Shown here one piece after another: positions 44,257 through 52,814 of a stretch of DNA of 64,000 bases. Each line of letters opens with the position of its first letter. Positions within the stretch are counted from its first letter, which is position 1. The translations under genes and the position numbers were made by a program. The notes beneath the pieces are model-generated. The model did no database searches. It saw only the letters and a program-made list of their open reading frames with translations, and was not told the DNA's origin. The stretch comes from an uncultured Eggerthellaceae bacterium (lineage in GTDB: Bacteria; Actinomycetota; Coriobacteriia; Coriobacteriales; Eggerthellaceae), in NCBI GenBank assembly GCA_934630905.1, contig CAKTXN010000002.1:1-64000 (forward strand). Reading direction: 5' to 3'.

Positions 44257-45129
44257 ATGGAATCTGGCATCGCCCAGGGCCTCGAGCAGCTTTCACTGGC
44301 GCTGTTCACCACGTTTGCTCCGGCAGCGGTGGTTGCATTCATCCTGCTCACCCTTTACGGCATTGTGTATGTGAAGGAAGAGGAAACGCGCAAGCGCCTT
44401 CACCATTTTCTTATCATTCCGCTGGCGTTTTGCCTGATAGGACTTATAGCATCAACGAATCACCTGGGTAAACCCGCAAACGCCCTGTACGTTCTTGCGG
44501 GCATTGGGCGCTCCCCGCTTTCCAACGAAGTTGCGGCTTCCGTGGCATTTGCCGGCGTGGCATGGATTTACTGGCTGGCTGGCTTCAGCGACCGTGTAAG
44601 CGTGCGTCAGCTACGCATTGCCATTCCGCTTGCTATTGTGGCGGGCATCGCGCAAATCTGGTTCACGTCAAACGCGTACAACATTGAAACCATCTCAAGC
44701 TGGTCGCTTGCATTCACGCAGATAAACCAGATATTGAGCGCACTTCTGGGCGGCTCGTTCCTCTTTCTGTTCACGCTTGCCATGGCCGACCAAGATTGCG
44801 ACGCGCCCATTCTGCTCACAACGCTCATCTGCGCAGGCGCCTCAACAGCGGCTCTGCTGGTTTCCGAGCTTATCCAAAGCAGCTATTTCTACGAACTGAC
44901 CAGCTCTACCACGCCCCTGGTCGAAGTCTTCCCGCAATATCCCCTGTTCATTGCTGTATCAACGCTCCTGCTCATAGCGGCAGTTATCCTCACGCTGCTC
45001 TGGAAGCGCCAAGGGCGCTTGCTGAATCGAAAATGCACAACCATCGCACTTGTTCTGGCGCTGGGCGGCGTCTTCATTGCGCGCTTCTCGTTCTACTGCG
45101 CGTATCTGAACGTGGGATTGGTGGTGTAA
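44257..45129 (+). CDS. Orphan DmsC-like membrane anchor
   Basis: A 290-residue, eight-helix membrane protein related to DmsC. The segment NHLGKPANALYVLAGIGRSPLSNEV parallels THLGSPSHVFGMASGIGSSP in the dmsC gene of the same locus. No molybdenum or Fe-S subunit is encoded with it. It sits between the radical SAM gene and the LuxR regulator in one apparent transcription unit. It could be an alternative quinol-oxidising anchor for DmsAB, or a quinone sensor for the regulator; both are inference. Confidence 0.82.
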   Translation: MESGIAQGLEQLSLALFTTFAPAAVVAFILLTLYGIVYVKEEETRKRLHHFLIIPLAFCLIGLIASTNHLGKPANALYVLAGIGRSPLSNEVAASVAFAGVAWIYWLAGFSDRVSVRQLRIAIPLAIVAGIAQIWFTSNAYNIETISSWSLAFTQINQILSALLGGSFLFLFTLAMADQDCDAPILLTTLICAGASTAALLVSELIQSSYFYELTSSTTPLVEVFPQYPLFIAVSTLLLIAAVILTLLWKRQGRLLNRKCTTIALVLALGGVFIARFSFYCAYLNVGLVV

Positions 45130-47037
45130 ATGGCCGCAATCCGAACGGCGCTGCGCATACCCGGCTTCGATATTGCCATTCTGGGATACGCGTTGTTCCT
45201 GGTCATCAACGCGTGCTCGCTATGGGGCGGCGTGTTCCCCTTCTTCCCGCACGAATTTCACGGCGAAGAAGTCACGTTCGCGTTTATGTTAGCGCAGTCC
45301 ATGGCGTCGCTGCTCACATATATCGTGATTCTGGTGTGCTCGTTTAAGGTACCCTCTATCGTAACGAAATCGCTCCACGGCGTTTCGTCGTTTCCGGCGT
45401 TCCTGGGCGGCGCGTTGCTGATTGCCGCGCTCTACCTGCCCGAATGGCGCGTGATGCTGGTCACCGTTGCCGGCTGCTGCATGGGTGCGGGCGGCACGTT
45501 GCTCTCGCTGGTGTGGGCGCGTTATTTCTCGGCAGAAAGCACCGACCGCGGCAACTTCTTCATTTTGACGGGCACGTTTTGCGCGCCGCTGCTGTTCGCG
45601 CTGCTGTACCTGGTACCCCAGGCGGTGCGCGTCTTTTTGATTCCGCTCATTTTCGTGCCGCTGTGCGGTCTGTCGGTACTGCTGTCGTTTCGCAAACTGA
45701 ACAAGGACTTGCCTATTTTCCAGGACGATCCGCGCACGAACGTGCCCGTATACGTGCGCATTGTACGCGTATATTGGAAAAGCGCGTTTGCCATTGGCAC
45801 CATGGGGTTCGCGTCGGGCCTGGTGCGCTCCATTGCCGTGGCAGATGTCCAGCTGGGCGATGCTACGAATGCCGCATCGTTTTTGGGGCTGTTCATTATT
45901 GCAGGCCTCATGCTTTTGCTGTGGCGGCGCCGCTCGTTCGCGTTGAACTTGCATTTCGTGTTCATGGTTTCGTTTCCCCTGGTAGCGGTATGTCTGGCGT
46001 TCTTCCCATTCGTCGAAGGCAAAGCGCTGGCGTTCATCAGCGGCGTGGTGTTTCTGCTGTTTTCCCTGGCGAACATCATCGTTATGCTGCAAAGCGCGCA
46101 CATCTGCCTGAACCGAGGCTGCAATCCATTTTTCGTCTACGGCTTCTTCGGATCGATTGTGGGGTTGCTGCAAAATGGCGGCTTCATTTTCGGACACATT
46201 GCCATGGCAAATCGCCTGTTTGGCGAGCAGACTTCGTTCGCAGTGGCCGTCATTGGGCTTTTGGTGCTGACCATCACGCTGTACGCATTTGTGGGAAGAA
46301 GCGAGCGTTTCACCAGCAAGCTGCCGCAATACGATAACGTGGAGTTTCTTTCATTCGGCATGAAGCCGGGACAGCACGGACGCATGATGGCGTACCTTAT
46401 GGCACCCGCGTCGCCTGCGGAGCAAGAACTTGATAGCAGCGTTTTCGCAGATGAAACCATCAATTTGAGCGAAGGCGAATACCAGGTGATCGCCGAGAGC
46501 GCCGCTTCCCCTGTTACTGAATCGGGCGGCAGTGGCGCAAGCGGCAGTGCGAAGGGCAGCGAAGCGCATGGAGAAGCGCGCGCCGCAAACGCGGCAAGCC
46601 ACCCGACAAGCACGAGCGCAGGCGCGGAAACGGCCGCAAACGCCGCTGCGGGAGCGGACACGACCACCAGTGCCGGCGCAAACGCAGCCGCAGACACCGG
46701 AGCAAGCAGCAAGCGTGGGGCAAAAAGCGCTGAAGCCGAAACACGCCACGCGGCACGCAACCCCTTCCCCGACGATCTGTATCGCTCAACGGAAAAAGGA
46801 CCAAGCCGCATTACTCTGCGCTGCAAGATTCTTCAAGAGGAATATCGCCTGACCAGCCGCGAGACGGAAATCATGGAGCTTATTGTGCGCGGTTACAGCG
46901 TTGCGCGCATTGCCGAGGAACACGTTGTGTCCGAGAACACGGTGCGCACCCACTACAAGCACATTTACGCAAAATTGGCCATCCACAAAAAGCAAGAACT
47001 CATTGCCATGGTGGATGCCCTGAAAGATACGATATAA
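45130..47037 (+). CDS. LuxR-family regulator with multi-pass membrane domain
   Basis: A 635-residue protein. The first ~400 residues form about 12 membrane helices, resembling an MFS-like fold. A Ser/Ala/Thr-rich disordered linker of ~100 residues follows. The C-terminus is a LuxR helix-turn-helix (LTSRETEIMELIVRGYSVARIAEEHVVSE in part, then NTVRTHYKHIYAKL). Such membrane LuxR proteins are frequent in Eggerthellaceae next to respiratory reductases and are thought to sense the substrate directly. The start codon abuts the anchor stop, so the two are co-translated. It probably controls both dms arms. Confidence 0.88.
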   Translation: MAAIRTALRIPGFDIAILGYALFLVINACSLWGGVFPFFPHEFHGEEVTFAFMLAQSMASLLTYIVILVCSFKVPSIVTKSLHGVSSFPAFLGGALLIAALYLPEWRVMLVTVAGCCMGAGGTLLSLVWARYFSAESTDRGNFFILTGTFCAPLLFALLYLVPQAVRVFLIPLIFVPLCGLSVLLSFRKLNKDLPIFQDDPRTNVPVYVRIVRVYWKSAFAIGTMGFASGLVRSIAVADVQLGDATNAASFLGLFIIAGLMLLLWRRRSFALNLHFVFMVSFPLVAVCLAFFPFVEGKALAFISGVVFLLFSLANIIVMLQSAHICLNRGCNPFFVYGFFGSIVGLLQNGGFIFGHIAMANRLFGEQTSFAVAVIGLLVLTITLYAFVGRSERFTSKLPQYDNVEFLSFGMKPGQHGRMMAYLMAPASPAEQELDSSVFADETINLSEGEYQVIAESAASPVTESGGSGASGSAKGSEAHGEARAANAASHPTSTSAGAETAANAAAGADTTTSAGANAAADTGASSKRGAKSAEAETRHAARNPFPDDLYRSTEKGPSRITLRCKILQEEYRLTSRETEIMELIVRGYSVARIAEEHVVSENTVRTHYKHIYAKLAIHKKQELIAMVDALKDTI

Positions 47038-47173
47038 CCACGAAGCTGGCGCGTGCACAACCGTGCGTCGCGCCGCAAGTGCAGCCTGCAAACGCGCGAA
47101 CGGACCAAGCTGCGAGCCATGCGGCGTCGATTGGCTCGGTCGTGCGCCTGAAAACCCCGCGCGGGCCTATTCG

Positions 47174-48475
47174 CTAGGCTCGCACTTCCGCCTGAATGCG
47201 CTGCGTACGCTCGACAACTTGAGCCTTCGCCGCTTCAACATCGATCGTCGGCCAAGCGCCATCGCGATACACCACGGCGCCATCGCACATCGTAAGCACC
47301 ACATCGCTTCCATGACCTGCGTAAACGATGTTTACCAGCGGCGCTGTCATAGGGCACCACGAAGGACCGGTCACATCCAGCACGCAAAGATCAGCCTTGA
47401 AGCCTTCCTTCACCAGACCGCAATCCACACGGCCCTGGGCCACGGCGCCATTGCGCGTTGCCGCCGCAAGCACCTGCTCGGGCGTAACCACCGCAGGGTC
47501 AAGCTTGTTGCCCTTGGGCAGAAGCGCCATCAAGTACATGTCCTGGAACATGTCATGGTTGTTGTTCGATGCCATGCCATCGGTGCCCAAACACACGTTC
47601 ACACCCGCGTCCAGCAGCTCGGCAATAGGAGCAAAACCGCTGGCCAGCTTCATATTCGATGCCGGGTTCAGCGCCACAGAAACGCCCTTCTTCGCCAAAA
47701 GCGCAATGTCGTCGCTGCTGAGCCACACGCAATGCGCCGCCGTTAGGGGAACATCGAATGCACCCAGCGAATCGAACCACTGAGCAGGCGTCATGCCGTT
47801 GTGACGGTCCTTGCAATCCTGCACTTCCGATGCCGTTTCCGCCAGATGGATCTGCATGCCAACGCCGTTTTTCTTCGCCCATTCCACAACGCTTTTGCAG
47901 GTTACATCGTTGTTCGTGTATTCCGCGTGCACGCATGCCTCAAATTTGATGCGGCCGTTCGCTTCGCCGTTATGGTTCGCAATGCCGTCTTCCATTTCGG
48001 CGAAGCATGGGAATTCGGAAATATCCTTAGGTTCAAACGCAAGCGGGCTCGTGCACAGATTCGCCTTCATGCCCGCCTGAACAATAGCTTGCGCGCGCTC
48101 GGGCGTGTGGTAATACATGTCAGAGAAGGAAACGCAACCGTAGCGCGCCATTTCCGCGCAGGACAGAAGCGTTGCCCAGTAATTATCCTCGGGCGTCATC
48201 TTCGCTTCGAACGGCCACACCATGTCGTTCAGCCACGCCTGAAGCGGCAAGTTTTCCGCATAGCCGCGCAGAAGCGTCATGGGAGCATGCGCGTGCAAGT
48301 TGTAGAGCGCCGGCATAAGCAGACGACCTGCGCCTTCGTACACTTCGCCGAAGTCAGCGGCGTTTTCGGGCGCGCAATCGCCCACGTACTCAATGCGGTC
48401 GTTGCGCACGCCGACCCACTGATGTTCCTTGCATTCAAAGTTCTCGTCAATCAAAGTGATGTCTGCAAACAGCAT
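47174..48475 (-). CDS. mtaD: 5-Methylthioadenosine / S-adenosylhomocysteine deaminase-type amidohydrolase
   Basis: A 433-residue amidohydrolase of the MTA/SAH deaminase family, which removes the adenine amino group from methylthioadenosine, S-adenosylhomocysteine or related nucleosides. The metal ligands are in PALYNLHAHAPMTLLRGYA, the HLAETASE motif, TAAHCVWL and the late Asp in CLGTDGMASNNNHDMF. The family also contains guanine and N-ethylammeline-type deaminases, so the exact substrate is probable rather than certain. It would recycle SAH made by the many SAM-using enzymes in this genome. AGAGGACGAC precedes the ATG. Confidence 0.87.
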   Translation of the reverse strand: MLFADITLIDENFECKEHQWVGVRNDRIEYVGDCAPENAADFGEVYEGAGRLLMPALYNLHAHAPMTLLRGYAENLPLQAWLNDMVWPFEAKMTPEDNYWATLLSCAEMARYGCVSFSDMYYHTPERAQAIVQAGMKANLCTSPLAFEPKDISEFPCFAEMEDGIANHNGEANGRIKFEACVHAEYTNNDVTCKSVVEWAKKNGVGMQIHLAETASEVQDCKDRHNGMTPAQWFDSLGAFDVPLTAAHCVWLSSDDIALLAKKGVSVALNPASNMKLASGFAPIAELLDAGVNVCLGTDGMASNNNHDMFQDMYLMALLPKGNKLDPAVVTPEQVLAAATRNGAVAQGRVDCGLVKEGFKADLCVLDVTGPSWCPMTAPLVNIVYAGHGSDVVLTMCDGAVVYRDGAWPTIDVEAAKAQVVERTQRIQAEVRA

Positions 48476-48932
48476 GTCGTCCTCTTTTCTGTCGGCTCTT
48501 TCTTATTGATCCGCTGGCTTTTATCTGTCAATCCGCTGGTTCTTCCTGGCACTTATACGTCAGCCGTTCCCGGCCGCCTTCTTGCATCGGCTCGTTCCAA
48601 CTGATTGCTCGGCGACTGGTCCAACGGCTTTCCCGCCGGGCCTCCCGACCGTTTCCCGCCGGGCACCAACGTCTTCCCACCGGGATTCCCCAGCTTCCTC
48701 GCAAATCTTCATCCACCCGTCCAGCGCGCCCCTTTGGTGCGTACTCAAAGCGCGCCTGCAACACACCTCCGTGTTAGATTCGCTCTTATAATTGCATGAC
48801 GTTATAGTAACCGCACACAGAAGCTTTCGCAAAGCATTCTTTCCATATGGTATGATGCGGAAGGTAAATTTTTAGCAGTGACACACTTCGAGTGCTACCC
48901 GAGTTGCCACCTAACGAGAGAAAGAGGCATCA
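48476..48932. other. Intergenic region with short G/C tandem-like repeats
   Basis: The stretch has no supportable gene. Around 48629-48685 a TTCCCGCCGGG-like unit appears three times, about 21 bases apart (the third reads TTCCCACCGGG). AATCCGCTGGC/T appears twice around 48515-48540. The promoter of the Mrp-type gene should lie in the AT-rich part near 48780-48880. Confidence 0.45.
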
Positions 48933-49802
48933 ATGTCTGAATGCAGTGGACATTGCAGCAGCTGCGGCGAAGAGGGCTGCGGCGAACGCGAGGCCGGCCC
49001 TCGCTTCATGGCGCAAAACAAAAAGTCCAACATCAAGAAGGTCATCGGCGTTGTTTCTGGTAAGGGCGGCGTAGGCAAGTCCAGCGTTTGCTCTATGCTA
49101 GCTTCCGAGATGAACAAGCGCGGTTACAAAGTGGGCATCCTGGACGCCGACGTGACTGGCCCGTCCATTCCCCGTACCTTTGGCGTGACGGGCGGCAAGA
49201 TGAGCGCCTGCGAAGACGGCCTGATTCCTGCCGAAACCGAAAGCGGTATCAAGGTCATGTCCGTGAACCTGCTGCTCCCGCAAGAGGATACCCCTGTTGC
49301 ATGGCGCGGCCCCGTAGTTTCGGGCATCATCAGCCAGTTCTGGAACGAAGTATGCTGGGGCGACATCGATTACCTGTTCGTTGACATGCCTCCGGGAACT
49401 TCCGACGTGTTCCTGACCGTGTTCCAGAGCCTGCCGGTCGATGGCATTGTTACCGTTTCCGCACCTCAGGAGCTTGTTGCCATGATTGTAGGCAAGGCCG
49501 TGAACCTGGCTGGTTCCGTGGGCGTTCCTGTAGTTGGCCTGGTTGAGAACATGGCATACTACAAGTGCGACGAGTGCGGCAAAGAGCATCACATCTTCGG
49601 CGAGCCCCAGGGTGCAGCCGTGGCCGAAAAGTACAGCATTCCCGCTGTTGCCACGCTTCCCATTGACCCCAGCGTTGCGCAGCTGTGCGACACGGGCAAG
49701 ATCGAGGAATACGCCATCAACGGCGCCCTTGACCCCGTTTTGGAAGCTGTCGAGAAGGCATTCCGCGAAGAAGCACACGAAGAAGAAGCCGCTGCTGAAT
49801 AG
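48933..49802 (+). CDS. Mrp/NBP35-family Fe-S carrier ATPase
   Basis: A 289-residue P-loop ATPase that assembles and transfers Fe-S clusters. An N-terminal Cys cluster (CSGHCSSCGEEGCG) resembles the NBP35 motif. The deviant Walker A is GVVSGKGGVGKSS, the switch region is LDADVTGPSIPR, and the C-terminal cluster-bridging CxxC is YYKCDECGKEHHIFG. The ATG is preceded by AAAGAGG. It stands alone, followed ~100 bases later by a terminator. A role in supplying clusters to the many radical SAM and respiratory enzymes is likely but inferred. Confidence 0.93.
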   Translation: MSECSGHCSSCGEEGCGEREAGPRFMAQNKKSNIKKVIGVVSGKGGVGKSSVCSMLASEMNKRGYKVGILDADVTGPSIPRTFGVTGGKMSACEDGLIPAETESGIKVMSVNLLLPQEDTPVAWRGPVVSGIISQFWNEVCWGDIDYLFVDMPPGTSDVFLTVFQSLPVDGIVTVSAPQELVAMIVGKAVNLAGSVGVPVVGLVENMAYYKCDECGKEHHIFGEPQGAAVAEKYSIPAVATLPIDPSVAQLCDTGKIEEYAINGALDPVLEAVEKAFREEAHEEEAAAE

Positions 49803-49906
49803 CGCTTTCCCACGTGCAACAAGGCGCCCCAATGTGCTCCTGCAAAGCGGCTCGTTAAAGGTGCCCGCAAAGCAAGCTGCCGAGGTCTCCCGCAGAGCGA
49901 ACTCCC

Positions 49907-49942
49907 AAAAGCGCGATGGATTCACTGTCCGTCGCGCTTTTT
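49907..49942 (+). terminator. Rho-independent terminator after the Mrp gene
   Basis: AAAAGCGCGA pairs with TCGCGCTTTT around a 15-base loop, and the right side runs into TTTTTG. The A-run on the left also makes it usable in the other direction. It adjoins copy B of the 35-bp repeat with no spacing. Confidence 0.8.
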
Positions 49943-49975
49943 GTTGACAAATTACCCCACCTTTTGTCAACAATT
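49941..49975 (+). repeat. 35-bp dispersed palindromic repeat, copy B
   Basis: Identical over all 35 bases to the copy at 356-390, beginning TTGTTGACAA and ending GTCAACAATT. It sits directly against the T-run of the terminator. Confidence 0.78.
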
Positions 49976-50013
49976 CCTCCGATCAAAGCCGAAAAGCGAC
50001 AAGGTTTCCCCGC

Positions 50014-50139
50014 CTTGATAAAAACGACCCACTTTTCTGTGGGTTCACCATAGCTAACTTTTATGCGACCTGGGGAAATGGCAATTTTTGACGATTACAG
50101 AGAAGAAAATCCACGGAAAAGTGGGTCGTTTTTATCAAG
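50014..50139. repeat. 29-bp inverted repeat with 68-base centre
   Basis: CTTGATAAAAACGACCCACT and eight or nine following bases (50014-50042) are matched on the opposite strand by 50111-50139, which ends GTTTTTATCAAG, with one mismatch. The build (conserved-looking arms, open centre) resembles the three long elements elsewhere, but the arm sequence is different. Confidence 0.7.
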
Positions 50140-50322
50140 CCGCCCACGCTGTTGGGCGGCATCGCGTCAAGAAAAGGCACAGCCCGGACTACGCCACGCG
50201 GGTGCAGGACCTCATGAATGGCAGATCCCCGCGAGACCCCGGACTGACACACGCCGGCGGAGATGCTCAACGTGGAATTGGCGAAGGCCGCTGTGATGAC
50301 CGCTTGACGCCGTCGGAGTAAT

Positions 50323-50400
50323 TTGTCAACAATTGGAAAAGGTGCAGCCTGGACTGCATCGCGCGAATTGTTGACAAAAGGTGGGGTAGTTTGTCAACAA
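50323..50400. repeat. Nested inverted repeat including 35-bp repeat copy C
   Basis: TTGTCAACAATT (50323-50334) is complementary to AATTGTTGACAA (50366-50377). From 50366 to 50400 the sequence is the reverse complement of the 35-bp repeat with one base changed. Three TTGTCAAC-type half-palindromes therefore stand in a row and can pair in alternative ways. Confidence 0.7.
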
Positions 50401-50621
50401 TCGATGTGTTCCCGTTCAGCGCGCTCCTGCGCAATACGCTCTTTCGCGCGCGCAAGATCTTCAGCGGCAACCGCCTCCATCACTTCTTCCACATGGCTCT
50501 TGATACCGAAAAGGGTGCGCGTGGAGTTCATCGCCTGCGGGCGCTTCCCTTGCGCCTCGGCGCCAATAAGCTGCCGCATTGTTTCCCATTGACGCTGGAA
50601 ATCGCGTTCCGACTGAACCAC
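50394..50621 (-). CDS. Small charged protein of unknown function
   Basis: A 75-residue frame that begins with GTG, preceded by a good ribosome site (AAGGGGA). It is helical and highly charged (EDLARAKERIAQERAERE at the C-terminal end) with no membrane segment. It ends inside the palindromic repeat. I do not recognise it. The ribosome site and composition favour a real gene, but its short length leaves doubt. It diverges from the cobalamin riboswitch operon. Confidence 0.5.
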   Translation of the reverse strand: MVQSERDFQRQWETMRQLIGAEAQGKRPQAMNSTRTLFGIKSHVEEVMEAVAAEDLARAKERIAQERAEREHIDC

Positions 50622-50835
50622 ATCTTCCCCTTACCACTGCGCTTATTTTCCTGGTGCAACATTATGCTGCACATCTAAACATACCGTAACACACCTGCCT
50701 GTTCCGCGGTGCATCCGACAACAGTTTACATCCCATGCACAAACGTAAGAGAATGGCAAGCAGACCTGGGCAAAGGCATGTAGATAGCGCGCTGCCGCAT
50801 ATGCGAAAAAGCAAATATGCTAAACTGTGCAGTTA

Positions 50836-50973
50836 GCATTTCGGACTTGGGGAAGCAGGTGAAAATCCTGCACGGTCCCGCCACTGTGAAACGGCTGCTC
50901 AGCAGTCGTAAAGTCAGATTACCATGCCGAAACGCGCCAAGGTACGCGCCGGATTTGCGCGGATGGGCAATCC
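50836..50973 (+). promoter_or_regulatory. Cobalamin (AdoCbl) riboswitch
   Basis: The core GAAGCAGGTGAAAATCCTGC followed by the B12 box GTCCCGCCACTGTGAA is the hallmark of the cobalamin riboswitch. The GTCAGATTACCATGCC segment matches the conserved downstream side. It lies ~130-270 bases upstream of the first gene of the corrinoid transport and biosynthesis locus, with a possible -10 box (TAAACT) just before it. It should switch the operon off when adenosylcobalamin is plentiful. Boundaries are approximate. Confidence 0.92.
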
Positions 50974-51001
50974 CCTTCTGCGCGAATAAAGGCGCAGAAG
51001 G
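50974..51001 (+). terminator. Riboswitch expression-platform hairpin
   Basis: CCTTCTGCGC and GCGCAGAAGG form a perfect 10-bp stem around an 8-base A-rich loop immediately after the aptamer. No T-run follows, so it may be a regulatory stem rather than a true intrinsic terminator. Confidence 0.5.
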
Positions 51002-51105
51002 TAAGCGGTTGATTTGCACGAAGATTCGCGCGCAGGACACTCCATGCGCGGCATCCGCAAAGCCGCTTGCGAAACAAATCGGGATGCCCACCAGGGGGAG
51101 GTTTT

Positions 51106-51540
51106 ATGAAGAAAATTACGGTTGTGTTGAGCGTTATGAGCGCTCTTATTTTGTCTCTGTGCTTGCTTGCCGGCTGTGGCGCAAAGCAAAAACCGGTCAC
51201 CGTCGAAAACGGCGTTATCCAAGAAACGGGAACGTATAAAGTGCCTGCAACGCTTGAGGGCGGTTCGGGCAAGGCAACCATTGAATCCCCCGCAACCGTT
51301 ACCGTTGACGCCAACGGCATGACGGCAACCATCACGTGGAGCAGCTCGAGCTACGACCTTATGGTTGTCAACGATACCGAATACCGTCCGACCTCGACTT
51401 CAGGCAAATCCACGTTTGAAATCCCGGTGGCATCGCTTGACGCGCCACTCGAAGTGCAAGCGGAGACTACCGCTATGGCCATGCCTCACCTGATTGATTA
51501 CACCATCACGTTCGATGCGTCCGGCGCAAAGGCAGCGTAG
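51106..51540 (+). CDS. Small lipoprotein at the head of the corrinoid operon
   Basis: A 144-residue lipoprotein: a signal peptide ending LCLLAGC with the lipid-modified Cys, then a ~115-residue beta-rich domain (ATVTVDANGMTATITWSSSSY ... HLIDYTITFD). The domain is vaguely like NEAT-type beta sandwiches that bind haem, which would suit binding of another tetrapyrrole, but this is only a resemblance. It starts with a strong ribosome site (GGGGGAGG) just after the riboswitch, and is followed five bases later by the BtuF-like gene. A corrinoid-capturing surface role is inferred from position. Confidence 0.7.
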   Translation: MKKITVVLSVMSALILSLCLLAGCGAKQKPVTVENGVIQETGTYKVPATLEGGSGKATIESPATVTVDANGMTATITWSSSSYDLMVVNDTEYRPTSTSGKSTFEIPVASLDAPLEVQAETTAMAMPHLIDYTITFDASGAKAA

Positions 51541-51544
51541 GTCC

Positions 51545-52798
51545 ATGAAGCACATCTACGCCTCCGCGGCGCACAGCATTACAGCTGCAGCTTCCGAAAC
51601 CGCCGAAGTCGCAACAACGGCAGCGGTGAAATCCAGCAAGACTGCAACCTTCGCTAAACGCATCGCGCTCATCGCTGCGACCTGCGCCCTTACCCTGGGT
51701 CTTCTTTCCGGCTGTTCGCAAGCAAACGATGGCGAAGGCTTCCACAACACCGACATAGGGTGCGGCTGGGAACCGGAAAGCTCCCTTGAGCTGCATTACG
51801 CAAAAGGCTTCACGGTGGATTACTACGAAGGTGGCTACAAGCTGGTCTGCATCGAGGGCAACCAGCGCTTTCTGGTAGTGCCCGAAGGCGCAACCGCACC
51901 CGATGGTCTGGCCTCCGACATCAAGGTGCTGCAGCAGCCTCTTGATAACTTGTACTTGGTGGCAACGGACACATTTTGCCTGTTCGATGCGCTGGACGCG
52001 CTCGACACCGTGTCGCTTTCCGGCGTTACCGCCGATGGTCTGTACGTTGAGCGTGCTTCCCAAGCAATCGCTTCGGGAGCCATCAAATACGGCGGCAAGT
52101 ACCGCGAGCCCGACTACGAGCTCATATTATCCACCGGCTGCCCCCTGGCCATTGAGTCCACCATGATCGACCACTCCCCCACAGTGAAAGAGCGCCTAAC
52201 CGACCTGGGCTGCACCGTGCTCATCGAAAAGTCCAGCCTGGAAACCGAGCCGCTTGGACGCACGGAGTGGGTCAAGCTCTATGGCGCGTTGCTGAACAAG
52301 GAAGACGTGGCCCAAAGCGTATTTGAAGAACAGGAAAGCCTGGTCAAAGCGCTGGAAAACGAAAAAGCAACGGGCAAGACCGTGGCATTTTTCTACATTA
52401 ACTCGAACGGCGCCGCTGTGGTGCGCAAGCCGGGCGATTACGTGACGCGCATGATTGAGATGGCCGGCGGCACGTACATCTTCACCGACCTGGGCGGCGA
52501 AGACACCGCAACTTCCACCGTAAACATGGAGATGGAAACGTTCTACGCGCAGGCGAAAGACGCCGACATCCTTATCTACAATGCCACCATTGACGGCGGC
52601 GTAAGCTCGGTTGATCAGCTGATTGCAAAGAATCCCCTTCTGGCGGAATTCAAGTCGGTCGAAAACGGAAACGTATGGTGCACTGACAAGAACATGTACC
52701 AGCAAATGGTTGAAACGGGCGTCATCGTATCGAACTTGCACACCATTTTCACTGATGAGAGCGCTGAAGTGCTCAATTTCGCTTATCGATTGAACTAG
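51545..52798 (+). CDS. Corrinoid ABC transporter substrate-binding lipoprotein
   Basis: A 417-residue BtuF/FhuD-type solute-binding lipoprotein. An Ala/Thr-rich n-region of ~35 residues precedes a hydrophobic segment and the lipobox LGLLSGC. The mature part has the two-lobe class III binding-protein pattern (HSPTVKERLTDLGCTVLIEK, GDYVTRMIEMAGGTYIF). The first gene pair is followed by permease and ATPase genes, so it likely delivers cobalamin or precursors. Only a weak ribosome site is seen; coupling to the lipoprotein stop is probable. Confidence 0.86.
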   Translation: MKHIYASAAHSITAAASETAEVATTAAVKSSKTATFAKRIALIAATCALTLGLLSGCSQANDGEGFHNTDIGCGWEPESSLELHYAKGFTVDYYEGGYKLVCIEGNQRFLVVPEGATAPDGLASDIKVLQQPLDNLYLVATDTFCLFDALDALDTVSLSGVTADGLYVERASQAIASGAIKYGGKYREPDYELILSTGCPLAIESTMIDHSPTVKERLTDLGCTVLIEKSSLETEPLGRTEWVKLYGALLNKEDVAQSVFEEQESLVKALENEKATGKTVAFFYINSNGAAVVRKPGDYVTRMIEMAGGTYIFTDLGGEDTATSTVNMEMETFYAQAKDADILIYNATIDGGVSSVDQLIAKNPLLAEFKSVENGNVWCTDKNMYQQMVETGVIVSNLHTIFTDESAEVLNFAYRLN

Positions 52799-52814
52799 GA
52801 GACGAATCAAATCC

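Larger units (their letters stand above)
49803..50393. other. 591-bp gene-free, repeat-rich region
   Basis: This stretch between the Mrp gene and a small minus-strand gene contains, in order, a terminator hairpin, copy B of the 35-bp repeat, an independent 29-bp inverted repeat, and a nested structure ending in copy C of the 35-bp repeat. No protein gene is supportable. Confidence 0.6.
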
